Positions 1 to 5,239 of a stretch of DNA of 6,009 bases are shown here, piece after piece. Each line of letters begins with the position of its first letter. The stretch's first letter is position 1. The stretch is from Treponemataceae bacterium (GTDB lineage Bacteria; Spirochaetota; Spirochaetia; Treponematales; Treponemataceae): positions 1-6,009 of the forward strand of contig JAILRX010000116.1 in NCBI GenBank assembly GCA_024697985.1. The letters are read 5' to 3'. The notes beneath the pieces were generated by a model, which ran no database searches, was not told the DNA's origin, and saw only the letters and a program-made list of their open reading frames with translations. The position numbers were made by a program, and so were the translations under genes.

Positions 1-870
1 GTACAAAGCACCGAGTGCGTGAGCGACTGCGTGAACATATCCAACAAAGTTGTTCGTGAAAGCAACGCCTGCATAATAAGATGCCAAAAGCATGTTTTCG
101 CGTGCCTTAACGTTTTTTCCATCCTCGTAAACTACAGGAAGGTTTTCGTAAATCATTTTTACAGCATCGAGCGCGTTTCGTTTTACGAAAGGTGATGCAA
201 AACGATTCGTGTAGGCTTCTACGGCATGTGTGAGCGCATCCATACCGGTAGCCGCCGTAATTGCAGGCGGAAGACTTGTCGTCAAAAGCGGGTCCAGGAC
301 AGCGCATTTTGGAACGAGACAAGGATCGCTAACGGCATATTTGTAGTGAACGCCGTCAACCGTGTCGGTTACGACTGATGCAACCGTAACTTCACTTCCG
401 GTTCCGGCTGTAGTTGGAACGGCATAAAAGTCCGGGAGCTGCCTGTTTATTTTGAGCATTCCGCGCATCTGTCGGATGGTAAGTTTCGGTCGGACGATTC
501 GTGCGGCGGCGGCCTTGGAACAGTCGATTACGCTTCCGCCTCCGATGGCAACAATTGCCTGGCATCCGCCTTCAAGATATGCGTTTCTGGCTTTTTCTAC
601 GCTTTCGATTGTAGGGTCAGGAGTAACATCAGTAAAAATTACAGTCTTGATTCCAGCCTGTTCGAGCCGGCTGAAAAAATCTGCCAAGGTTCCACGCTTT
701 ATGAAACCAGGAGTAGTCGAGATAAAGACGCTTGTTTTTCCGCTGTCTTTCAAAAAATCAATAATCTTATAAAGACTATTTTCCCCTACGACAAGCTCGT
801 GCTTTTTCTTTTCAAGGATTCTTGTTACACGGCTCATGCAAAATTGGGAAACTCTGTACAAACTTTTCAT
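1..870 (-). CDS. Iron-containing alcohol dehydrogenase, N-terminal part (runs off left edge)
   Basis: This is the first 290 codons of a group III (Fe-type) alcohol dehydrogenase, a cytoplasmic NAD(P)-dependent enzyme that interconverts alcohols and aldehydes or ketones. The reading frame is open from the ATG at 870 to base 1. Visible family signatures are the cofactor-binding AIGGGSVID near residues 108-116, VPTTAGTGSE at 151-160, the metal-binding Asp211 and His215 in ATGMDALTHAVEAY, and GYVHAVAHALGALY at 277-290, whose His280 should be the third metal ligand. The fourth ligand would lie just past the window. The start is backed by AGGGGG six bases upstream. An alternative start at Met12 lacks such a site, although it would place the motifs nearer their usual positions (family about 385 residues). 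The gene is divergent from purH. The substrate cannot be told from sequence; 1,2-propanediol, butanol and ethanol enzymes all share these motifs. Confidence 0.93.
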   Translation of the reverse strand, partial: MKSLYRVSQFCMSRVTRILEKKKHELVVGENSLYKIIDFLKDSGKTSVFISTTPGFIKRGTLADFFSRLEQAGIKTVIFTDVTPDPTIESVEKARNAYLEGGCQAIVAIGGGSVIDCSKAAAARIVRPKLTIRQMRGMLKINRQLPDFYAVPTTAGTGSEVTVASVVTDTVDGVHYKYAVSDPCLVPKCAVLDPLLTTSLPPAITAATGMDALTHAVEAYTNRFASPFVKRNALDAVKMIYENLPVVYEDGKNVKARENMLLASYYAGVAFTNNFVGYVHAVAHALGALY

Positions 871-885
871 TGTAAACCCCCTAAC

Positions 886-905
886 TCGTGAAACTCTATT
901 CACGA
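886..905. promoter_or_regulatory. Inverted repeat in the divergent spacer, possible operator
   Basis: TCGTGAA (886-892) and TTCACGA (899-905) form a perfect 7-bp inverted repeat with a 6-base centre. It lies 16 to 35 bases upstream of the dehydrogenase start, just behind its ribosome binding site. The position suits an operator or an mRNA hairpin acting on the dehydrogenase. The half-sites resemble those of the redox repressor Rex and of CRP-type proteins (GTGA...TCAC), but the centre is two bases longer than the usual spacing for either, so no regulator is assigned. Confidence 0.45.
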
Positions 906-947
906 CAATACTTTAATGATTCAAATATAGAACAATATCATTTTTTT

Positions 948-956
948 TGCTATAAT
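948..956 (+). promoter_or_regulatory. Extended -10 promoter element for purH
   Basis: TGCTATAAT is a perfect extended -10 (TGn + TATAAT), 37 bases before the purH start, preceded by a run of eight T (941-948). No good TTGACA-like -35 is seen at 16-18 bases, which is normal for extended -10 promoters. Transcription would begin near 963, giving a leader of about 30 bases that is too short for a purine riboswitch. Confidence 0.6.
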
Positions 957-993
957 TTTGATTGAAATATAAAACATTTATACGGAGTTTTCT

Positions 994-2676
994 ATGAAAA
1001 AACGAGCTCTCATGAGCGTATTTGTTAAAGATGGAATTTTGGATTTAGCACAATATTTGATCAGTGCTGATTGGGAAATCCTTTCAACTGGCGGAACTGC
1101 CAAATATCTTACAAGCAACGGAATTCCGGTTACTGATGTAAGTTCTGTTACAGGCTTCCCAGAGTGTCTGGACGGTCGAGTAAAGACCCTTCACCCAAAA
1201 ATTCATGCAGGAATTCTTGCCATTCGCGACAACGAAGAACACATGAAAACTCTTAAAGAACTGGATGTTACGCCAATCGATTTGATCTGCGTAAACCTCT
1301 ATCCATTTTTTGAAAAAGTTCAGGCTGGACTCAAATTCGAAGAGACAGTTGAATTCATCGATATTGGCGGACCTACAATGATCAGGGCAGCTGCCAAAAA
1401 CTATCAGGACGTAATCGTTTTGACAGACCCTGCTGACTATGACGAAGTTCTTTCAGGACTTAAAGCCGGAAACGTTTCAATCGAAACAAAACGACGACTT
1501 GCAGGAAAAGTTTTCAACCTTACATCAGCTTATGACGCTGCAGTTTCACGATTCATGCTCGGCGGCGACAATCCTGCAGAAAACGACCTTCAGCAGTACT
1601 ACACAATGCCACTTGCAAAATCACAGGAACTCCGCTACGGAGAAAACGCACATCAGAAAGCAGCACTTTATCTTACAAAAGACCACGTCGGAGCTTTTGG
1701 CGGAATGAAACAGCTTCAGGGCAAGGAACTTTCTTACAACAACATCCGCGACCTTGATGTAGCATGGAAAGCAGTAAGCGCATTCAACAAGTTTGCACGA
1801 AACGCTTCAAGCGTAAGCGGAACAGACTATTCTGAATATCAGGGAATCATCTGCGGAAAAGACGCTGATGGAAACAAGGCCTGCCCAAGCGGAAAACCTG
1901 TTACAGCTAATTTCGATTCAGCTTCATCATCAGTATTCACAATCGCACTCAAGCACAACACTCCATGCGGAGCTTCCCTTGGAAAAACAGTTCTTGAAAG
2001 CTACACAAACACATACAACTGTGACCCGGTTTCAATTTTTGGTGGAATCATCGGATGTTCAGCAATCATCGACAAAGATGCCGCTGAAGAAATGGTAAAA
2101 TGCTTCCTCGAAGTAATCGTTGCTCCAGGCTTTACTGATGAAGCCCTCGAAGTTTTCGCTGCAAAGAAAAACCTCAGACTTATCACAGCTACAGTTGAAG
2201 CTACAGAATATTTTGACACGATGAGCGTTGACGGCGGCCTTTTGGTTCAGAGCCGAGACAACGTGCTTTTTGAAAAATGGGACATCGTAACAAAGGCAAA
2301 ACCAACTCAGGCACAGATTGATGAAATGGCTTTCGGAATGACAGTCGGAATGTTCGCTAAATCAAATGCCATCATCGTTGTAAAAGACAAGGCTGCAATC
2401 GGAATCGGATGCGGACAGACCAACCGAATCTGGGCTGCAGGACAGGCACTTGAAAGAGCAAAAGAAGTTACAGACCGAGAAGGAAAATCTCAGGCTGAAG
2501 TTCTTGTAAGTGATGCATTCTTCCCATTCGCTGACTGCGTTGAAAAGGCAAACGAATTCGGAATCAAGGCCATCGTTCAGCCAGGCGGTTCAATCCGTGA
2601 CCAGGAATCAATTGATGCCTGCAACAAATACGGAATCGCAATGGTATTCACCGGCACAAGACACTTCAAACATTAA
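994..2676 (+). CDS. purH: Bifunctional AICAR formyltransferase / IMP cyclohydrolase
   Basis: PurH performs the last two steps of de novo purine synthesis: formylation of AICAR with 10-formyltetrahydrofolate, then ring closure to IMP. The N-terminal cyclohydrolase domain shows STGGTAK (31-37), GRVKTLHPKIHAG (61-73), NLYPF (101-105) and IGGPTMIRAAAKN (124-136). The transformylase domain shows RYGENAHQ (214-221), LSYNNIRD (246-253), the catalytic Lys320-His321 in KHNTPCG, SDAFFPF (506-512), QPGGSIRD (529-536) and the typical C-terminus RHFKH. At 560 residues it is longer than the usual bacterial 510-530. The excess is a polar, Ser/Gly-rich block of about 47 residues (roughly 265-313) inserted between SYNN...AF and the KH motif. 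The start has CGGAG six bases upstream (983-987). No other purine gene is adjacent. Nine of its 17 arginines are CGA. The stop codon lies inside a hairpin. Confidence 0.97.
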   Translation: MKKRALMSVFVKDGILDLAQYLISADWEILSTGGTAKYLTSNGIPVTDVSSVTGFPECLDGRVKTLHPKIHAGILAIRDNEEHMKTLKELDVTPIDLICVNLYPFFEKVQAGLKFEETVEFIDIGGPTMIRAAAKNYQDVIVLTDPADYDEVLSGLKAGNVSIETKRRLAGKVFNLTSAYDAAVSRFMLGGDNPAENDLQQYYTMPLAKSQELRYGENAHQKAALYLTKDHVGAFGGMKQLQGKELSYNNIRDLDVAWKAVSAFNKFARNASSVSGTDYSEYQGIICGKDADGNKACPSGKPVTANFDSASSSVFTIALKHNTPCGASLGKTVLESYTNTYNCDPVSIFGGIIGCSAIIDKDAAEEMVKCFLEVIVAPGFTDEALEVFAAKKNLRLITATVEATEYFDTMSVDGGLLVQSRDNVLFEKWDIVTKAKPTQAQIDEMAFGMTVGMFAKSNAIIVVKDKAAIGIGCGQTNRIWAAGQALERAKEVTDREGKSQAEVLVSDAFFPFADCVEKANEFGIKAIVQPGGSIRDQESIDACNKYGIAMVFTGTRHFKH

Positions 2677-2702
2677 TGTTGCCGATGCAACATTAATGTT
2701 TG
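2667..2702 (+). repeat. 16-bp perfect hairpin covering the purH stop codon
   Basis: The arms 2667-2682 and 2687-2702 are exact reverse complements (16 bp) around the 4-base loop CGAT. The left arm contains the last two purH sense codons and its TAA. What follows is TTTAAATTTC, not a clean T-run, and the stem is AT-rich, so it is at best a weak intrinsic terminator; it could instead protect the 3' end of the mRNA. The inner part (AATGTTGC-CGAT-GCAACATT) is repeated exactly at 2781-2800, so the hairpin is also the first piece of the repeat unit described next. Confidence 0.75.
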
Positions 2703-2780
2703 TTTAAATTTCTGTATATGCATACAGAAATTTGACATTAAAGTACAGAATTAAAAGTTGAAACTTTTAATTCTGCTTGC
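2675..2780. repeat. Tripartite hairpin repeat, unit 1
   Basis: The unit consists of three hairpins in a row. A is AATGTTGC-CGAT-GCAACATT (2675-2694). B has a 12-bp perfect stem, arms 2706-2717 and 2722-2733, loop ATGC. C has a 14-bp perfect stem, arms 2746-2759 and 2762-2775, with only GA between. A and B are joined by AATGTTTGTTTAAAT, B and C by GACATTAAAGTA. The block 2675-2709 recurs at 2781-2815 with 34 of 35 bases identical. No coding frame makes sense here. A TTGACA at 2732-2737 has no matching -10 and is not taken as a promoter. Confidence 0.8.
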
Positions 2781-2884
2781 AATGTTGCCGATGCAACATT
2801 AATGTTTATTTAAATATCGTGCGCTAACCGCTCACGATATTTGTACAATAAAGTACCAATCGAAAGTTGAAACTTTCGATTGGT
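2781..2884. repeat. Tripartite hairpin repeat, unit 2
   Basis: This is a second copy of the same architecture. A (2781-2800) is identical to unit 1. The linker differs by one base (A2808 for G2702). B keeps the AAAT/ATTT base of the stem but has different arms (2812-2821 and 2833-2842, 10 bp, with a larger centre of 11 bases). C has arms 2855-2868 and 2871-2884 (14 bp) around the same GA centre. Between the two C stems five of 14 pairs differ, and each difference is matched on the opposite arm, so both stems stay perfect. The linker between B and C shares TAAAGTA with unit 1. Conserved linkers with varied but still paired arms mark a structural element and not a plain sequence duplication. 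Confidence 0.8.
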
Positions 2885-2919
2885 TGCGTGAGCGCACGCG
2901 CGGGGGTGCGCGTTGCATC
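2885..2919. repeat. GC-rich hairpin upstream of mraY
   Basis: GCGCAC (2892-2897) and GTGCGC (2906-2911) form a 6-bp GC stem around an 8-base GC-rich loop, with TGC (2885-2887) and GCA (2915-2917) able to pair outside it. It is far more GC-rich than its surroundings. CGTGAGCG (2887-2894) is also complementary to CGCTCACG (2829-2836) in hairpin B of unit 2, and GTTGCATC (2912-2919) is complementary to GATGCAAC in both A hairpins, so alternative folds with the repeat units are possible. It ends about 40 bases before the mraY start. Confidence 0.55.
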
Positions 2920-2957
2920 TCCACAATCATTTTTAATAAGATGGGAGCAATCTTCCT

Positions 2958-4034
2958 ATGCTTTACTATTTAGGCACATTGATACAAGAATCTTTCGGAC
3001 CGGCAAGACTTTTAACGTCTTATGCCGTACTGATTTCACTTTCGTTGTTTTTTGGCTTTTTGATCACCTTTTTGCTTTTGCCAAAATTCTACAAATTTTT
3101 GCCATCAGACCGCGGACGTGAGTTCACGCTTAAAGACAATGCTGAAGCTGCAAAGGGCAAGCCAACCGGAAGCGGTGTTGTTTTCATCACCTTCTTCGTG
3201 CTGACAGTTCTGCTTTTCGTAAAAGTTGACCTGCAACAGGCTTCGATTTTGGTTTTGACCTGGCTTTGCATGCTCACCGGCTACCTTGACGACCGTTCAG
3301 TTAAAGGATGGGGCGAATACAGAAAGGCCATCCTCGACTTGATTATCTGTGTTGCAGCAAGTTTTGCGCTCTATTATTTCAACGAAAACGTGCACAACGG
3401 AAAGCCGATTCAGTTCTGGCTTCCGTTCACGACAAAACTTTTTAATATTCCGGCCTGGCTTTACATCCTGATTTCGACAGTCATGCTTTGGGTTTCCATC
3501 AATATCACAAACTGTTCTGATGGCGTCGACGGACTTTCAAGTACGCTCGCACTCATCGGACTTATCGCGATGGGCGTGATTTTCTACTTCATTCTTGGCC
3601 ACAAGGAAATTTCAGCTTACCTTCTCGTTCCTCATTTGAATGACGGAGCAAGCTGGGGTCTGATGGTTTTCACTTTGGTCGGAATTCTGATGGGCTATCT
3701 TTGGCACAATGCGTTCCCAAGTTCAGTCCTGATGGGCGATGCCGGAAGCCGAGCAATCGGGTTTTTCATCGGTGTATGCGTAATGGTCAGCGGAAACCCG
3801 CTTTTGATTTTGATTACATCAACCATTTTCTTCATCAACGGAGGAATGGGTCTTTTGAAGGTTTTCCTCCTCAGATTCTTCAAAATCAAGATTTTCGCAA
3901 ACGTACGCTTCCCTCTGCACGATCATTTTAGAAAAGTTAAAAACTGGTCCCCAACCCAGGTTTTGATTAAATTCATGATCCTTCAGATTTTGATCACAAT
4001 GGCCCTGACAGGAATCATGTTCAAAGTCCGATAA
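2958..4034 (+). CDS. mraY: Phospho-N-acetylmuramoyl-pentapeptide transferase (lipid I synthase)
   Basis: MraY moves phospho-MurNAc-pentapeptide from UDP onto undecaprenyl phosphate at the inner face of the cytoplasmic membrane, giving lipid I for peptidoglycan. The protein has 358 residues, the usual family length, and about ten hydrophobic segments (first near 20-41, last near 336-354). Family motifs in order: GKPTGSG (67-73), Asp111-Asp112 in GYLDDR, NITNCSDGVDGL (182-193), Asp261 in VLMGDAGSRAIG, and FPLHDHFRK (318-326). Two motifs depart from the common form: GKPTMGG reads GKPTGSG, and the HHH triplet reads H321-D-H323. The start has GGGAG (2943-2947) at a rather long spacing of 10 bases. 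No other cell-wall gene is next to it, unlike the usual place between murF and murD. A WecA/TagO-type relative is less likely given GKPT and the PLHDH loop. Confidence 0.93.
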   Translation: MLYYLGTLIQESFGPARLLTSYAVLISLSLFFGFLITFLLLPKFYKFLPSDRGREFTLKDNAEAAKGKPTGSGVVFITFFVLTVLLFVKVDLQQASILVLTWLCMLTGYLDDRSVKGWGEYRKAILDLIICVAASFALYYFNENVHNGKPIQFWLPFTTKLFNIPAWLYILISTVMLWVSINITNCSDGVDGLSSTLALIGLIAMGVIFYFILGHKEISAYLLVPHLNDGASWGLMVFTLVGILMGYLWHNAFPSSVLMGDAGSRAIGFFIGVCVMVSGNPLLILITSTIFFINGGMGLLKVFLLRFFKIKIFANVRFPLHDHFRKVKNWSPTQVLIKFMILQILITMALTGIMFKVR

Positions 4035-4039
4035 AACTG

Positions 4040-4082
4040 AAAAAAAAAGGCCTGAGGCTTTTGCTTTGAAAAGTCTCAGGCT
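4040..4082 (-). terminator. Intrinsic terminator for the minus-strand nuclease gene
   Basis: GCCTGAG (4050-4056) pairs with CTCAGGC (4075-4081). After one mismatch CTTTT pairs with AAAAG (4058-4062 with 4069-4073), leaving a 6-base loop. On the minus strand the stem is followed by a run of nine T (A-run at 4040-4048 on the plus strand), the classic form. It sits about 110 bases past the nuclease stop. On the plus strand only GATTTACT follows the stem, so it should stop mraY transcripts less well, although it begins 15 bases after the mraY stop. Confidence 0.8.
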
Positions 4083-4124
4083 GATTTACTGACTCTAGTA
4101 TTTGTTATACATATGCGGTCAGCT

Positions 4125-4147
4125 TCCCTGTATTGTGCAGGGATTTT
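4125..4147 (+). terminator. Short hairpin with weak T-run, possible mraY terminator
   Basis: TCCCTG (4125-4130) and CAGGGA (4138-4143) make a 6-bp GC-rich stem with a 7-base loop, followed by TTTT. It lies about 90 bases past mraY on the plus strand and could act as that gene's terminator, but the T-run is short. Confidence 0.4.
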
Positions 4148-4163
4148 AATAAAATTAACGAAT

Positions 4164-4185
4164 ATCTTTAATAATAATTAAAGAT
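4164..4185. repeat. AT-rich 9-bp inverted repeat beside the nuclease stop
   Basis: ATCTTTAAT (4164-4172) and ATTAAAGAT (4177-4185) are perfect complements around AATA, six bases beyond the nuclease stop codon. There is no T-run on either side, so it is not a clear terminator. It may simply be a 3' mRNA hairpin. Confidence 0.5.
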
Positions 4186-4190
4186 CATCC

Positions 4191-5057
4191 TCATTTACTG
4201 CACTTCGTTTCTTCATATAATGCAAATTTTTTTTCAAAAAGAGATTTAACTTCTTCGATGGAAAGACCAGAAAAATTCACGACCTGTTCGATAGAAAGTC
4301 CACCGTCGAGCATTTTCTTGGCACTCTCAATTTTTGCATTATGACTGCCTTGTTCGATACCAGCTTGTTTCCCGTTTTCAAAATCATAAGTGCGCTGTCT
4401 TTCCCATTCCATAAACTGCCTCTTATACTGAATATTCTTCTTGGCATCTTCTGTAAGTCGTGCAATGCGGTCTGTAAAATCGTCCGAACTCTTGTTCGCC
4501 AGAACAAGCTTAAAAAATGCCTTCTGATCTTCTTTCAGCATTTTATCACAGTTTTGTGCAATGAAAAAGTATTTTAGAGCCCGGTCCTCCAATGAGATTT
4601 TCGTATCCTGTCTGCACAGATGTTCGAAAGTATATATTGGCAATCCTTTTTCGAAAATATCATCAAGACAGATAAACACAATAAAAGAATTTTTCATTTC
4701 CTTGTACATCTGCCCAGATTTGAGCGAATCCACATCCATAACGCCCTGATAGTATCGAGCACGTTCAGGCAGTTCTTTTGTATCAGTTGCTTGCATTTCT
4801 AAATCAAAAATCTCGTTTTCGTTCTTACCGTACACATCAAGACGGATTCCTTTGCTCTCATAATCAACGATGATTTCGTCCTCTTGTCTGATTTCGATGT
4901 GGTCAATTTCCATTTCCAAAAGAATTTCCAGAACCCGTTTGCACACATCAGGATTGTCGTGCATTACCTTATAAAATAGAAAGTTGTTCGCTAGAGTAGC
5001 CTGTTCCCATTTTTCCTCAGGTGTAAGTTGATGTTCATTTTTAATAGTTTTTTCCAT
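4191..5057 (-). CDS. Rpn-family PD-(D/E)XK nuclease / putative transposase
   Basis: The 288-residue protein matches the Rpn/YhgA-like family (TIGR01784-type, 'PD-(D/E)XK nuclease family transposase'). Members studied in E. coli are DNA endonucleases that raise RecA-independent recombination; a transposition role is only by name. Visible signs are the N-terminal ATLANNFLFYKVMHDNPDVCK (about 20-40), the nuclease core with Asp74 in IRLDVYGK and Glu87-x-Gln89 in FDLEMQA, RARYYQGVMDVDSLKSGQMY (99-118) typical of the family, and a variable charged C-terminal half ending in a small helical motif (AKKMLDGGLSIEQVVNFSGLS, about 246-266). The start is the first ATG after an in-frame TAA twelve bases upstream, but no ribosome binding site is seen, suggesting low expression. 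The gene is intact and uses arginine codons evenly (2 of 12 CGA), unlike purH. No terminal repeats or target duplication are evident. Confidence 0.86.
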   Translation of the reverse strand: MEKTIKNEHQLTPEEKWEQATLANNFLFYKVMHDNPDVCKRVLEILLEMEIDHIEIRQEDEIIVDYESKGIRLDVYGKNENEIFDLEMQATDTKELPERARYYQGVMDVDSLKSGQMYKEMKNSFIVFICLDDIFEKGLPIYTFEHLCRQDTKISLEDRALKYFFIAQNCDKMLKEDQKAFFKLVLANKSSDDFTDRIARLTEDAKKNIQYKRQFMEWERQRTYDFENGKQAGIEQGSHNAKIESAKKMLDGGLSIEQVVNFSGLSIEEVKSLFEKKFALYEETKCSK

Positions 5058-5089
5058 ACATAATAATTATTGTCAGAAAAATTAAATTT

Positions 5090-5130
5090 GAAGCAATTTT
5101 CTTAGAGAAAACTTCCCCTCTTTCGCGAAA
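5090..5130. promoter_or_regulatory. Palindromes in the nuclease/glnN divergent spacer
   Basis: Two symmetrical elements lie in the 182-bp spacer. TTTTCT-TAG-AGAAAA (5097-5111) is a 6-bp hairpin flanked by GAAG (5090-5093) and CTTC (5112-5115), which extend the stem past a 3-base bulge. TTTCGCGAAA (5121-5130) is a perfect 10-bp palindrome. They sit upstream of the putative glnN -10 and could be protein-binding sites, but no known regulator site is recognised. Confidence 0.3.
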
Positions 5131-5186
5131 CTGCCATCGACCGGCATTGATATTTTAAACTAGTAGAAAACTTCGCTATAAAAAGA

Positions 5187-5192
5187 TATAAT
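5187..5192 (+). promoter_or_regulatory. Probable -10 element of the glnN promoter
   Basis: TATAAT lies 47 bases before the glnN start. No convincing -35 is present at the right distance; TTGATA at 5147-5152 is too far away. A sigma-54 type promoter (GG-N10-GC) was looked for and not found. A second possible -10, TATAAA, lies at 5177-5182. Confidence 0.45.
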
Positions 5193-5239
5193 CAATATGG
5201 AAATACGTGATTTTCAATCCGGGCACACAAGGATTTTTT

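Noticed and set aside
452..772. A 106-codon plus-strand frame within the alcohol dehydrogenase region.
   Set aside because: It is the antisense shadow of the conserved dehydrogenase frame and shows no family features.
2732..2760. TTGACA at 2732-2737 as a -35 of a promoter for mraY.
   Set aside because: No -10-like hexamer follows at 16-19 bases; the match is produced by the end of hairpin B.
2675..2884. The hairpins as integron attC sites.
   Set aside because: The RYYYAAC/GTTRRRY end pairs are not present in the right order, and no cassette-like genes or integrase are nearby.
2675..2884. The two units as a CRISPR array.
   Set aside because: There are only two copies about 106 bases apart, the intervening sequence is itself palindromic and related between units, and no cas gene is visible.
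2867..3121. An 84-codon plus-strand frame beginning in the hairpin region and overlapping mraY.
   Set aside because: It overlaps the well-supported mraY in another frame, has no ribosome binding site, and its first part reads through the palindromes.
4040..5130. The nuclease gene as an insertion sequence with terminal inverted repeats.
   Set aside because: I compared the flanks and found no matching inverted ends or short target duplication, so only the gene is annotated.
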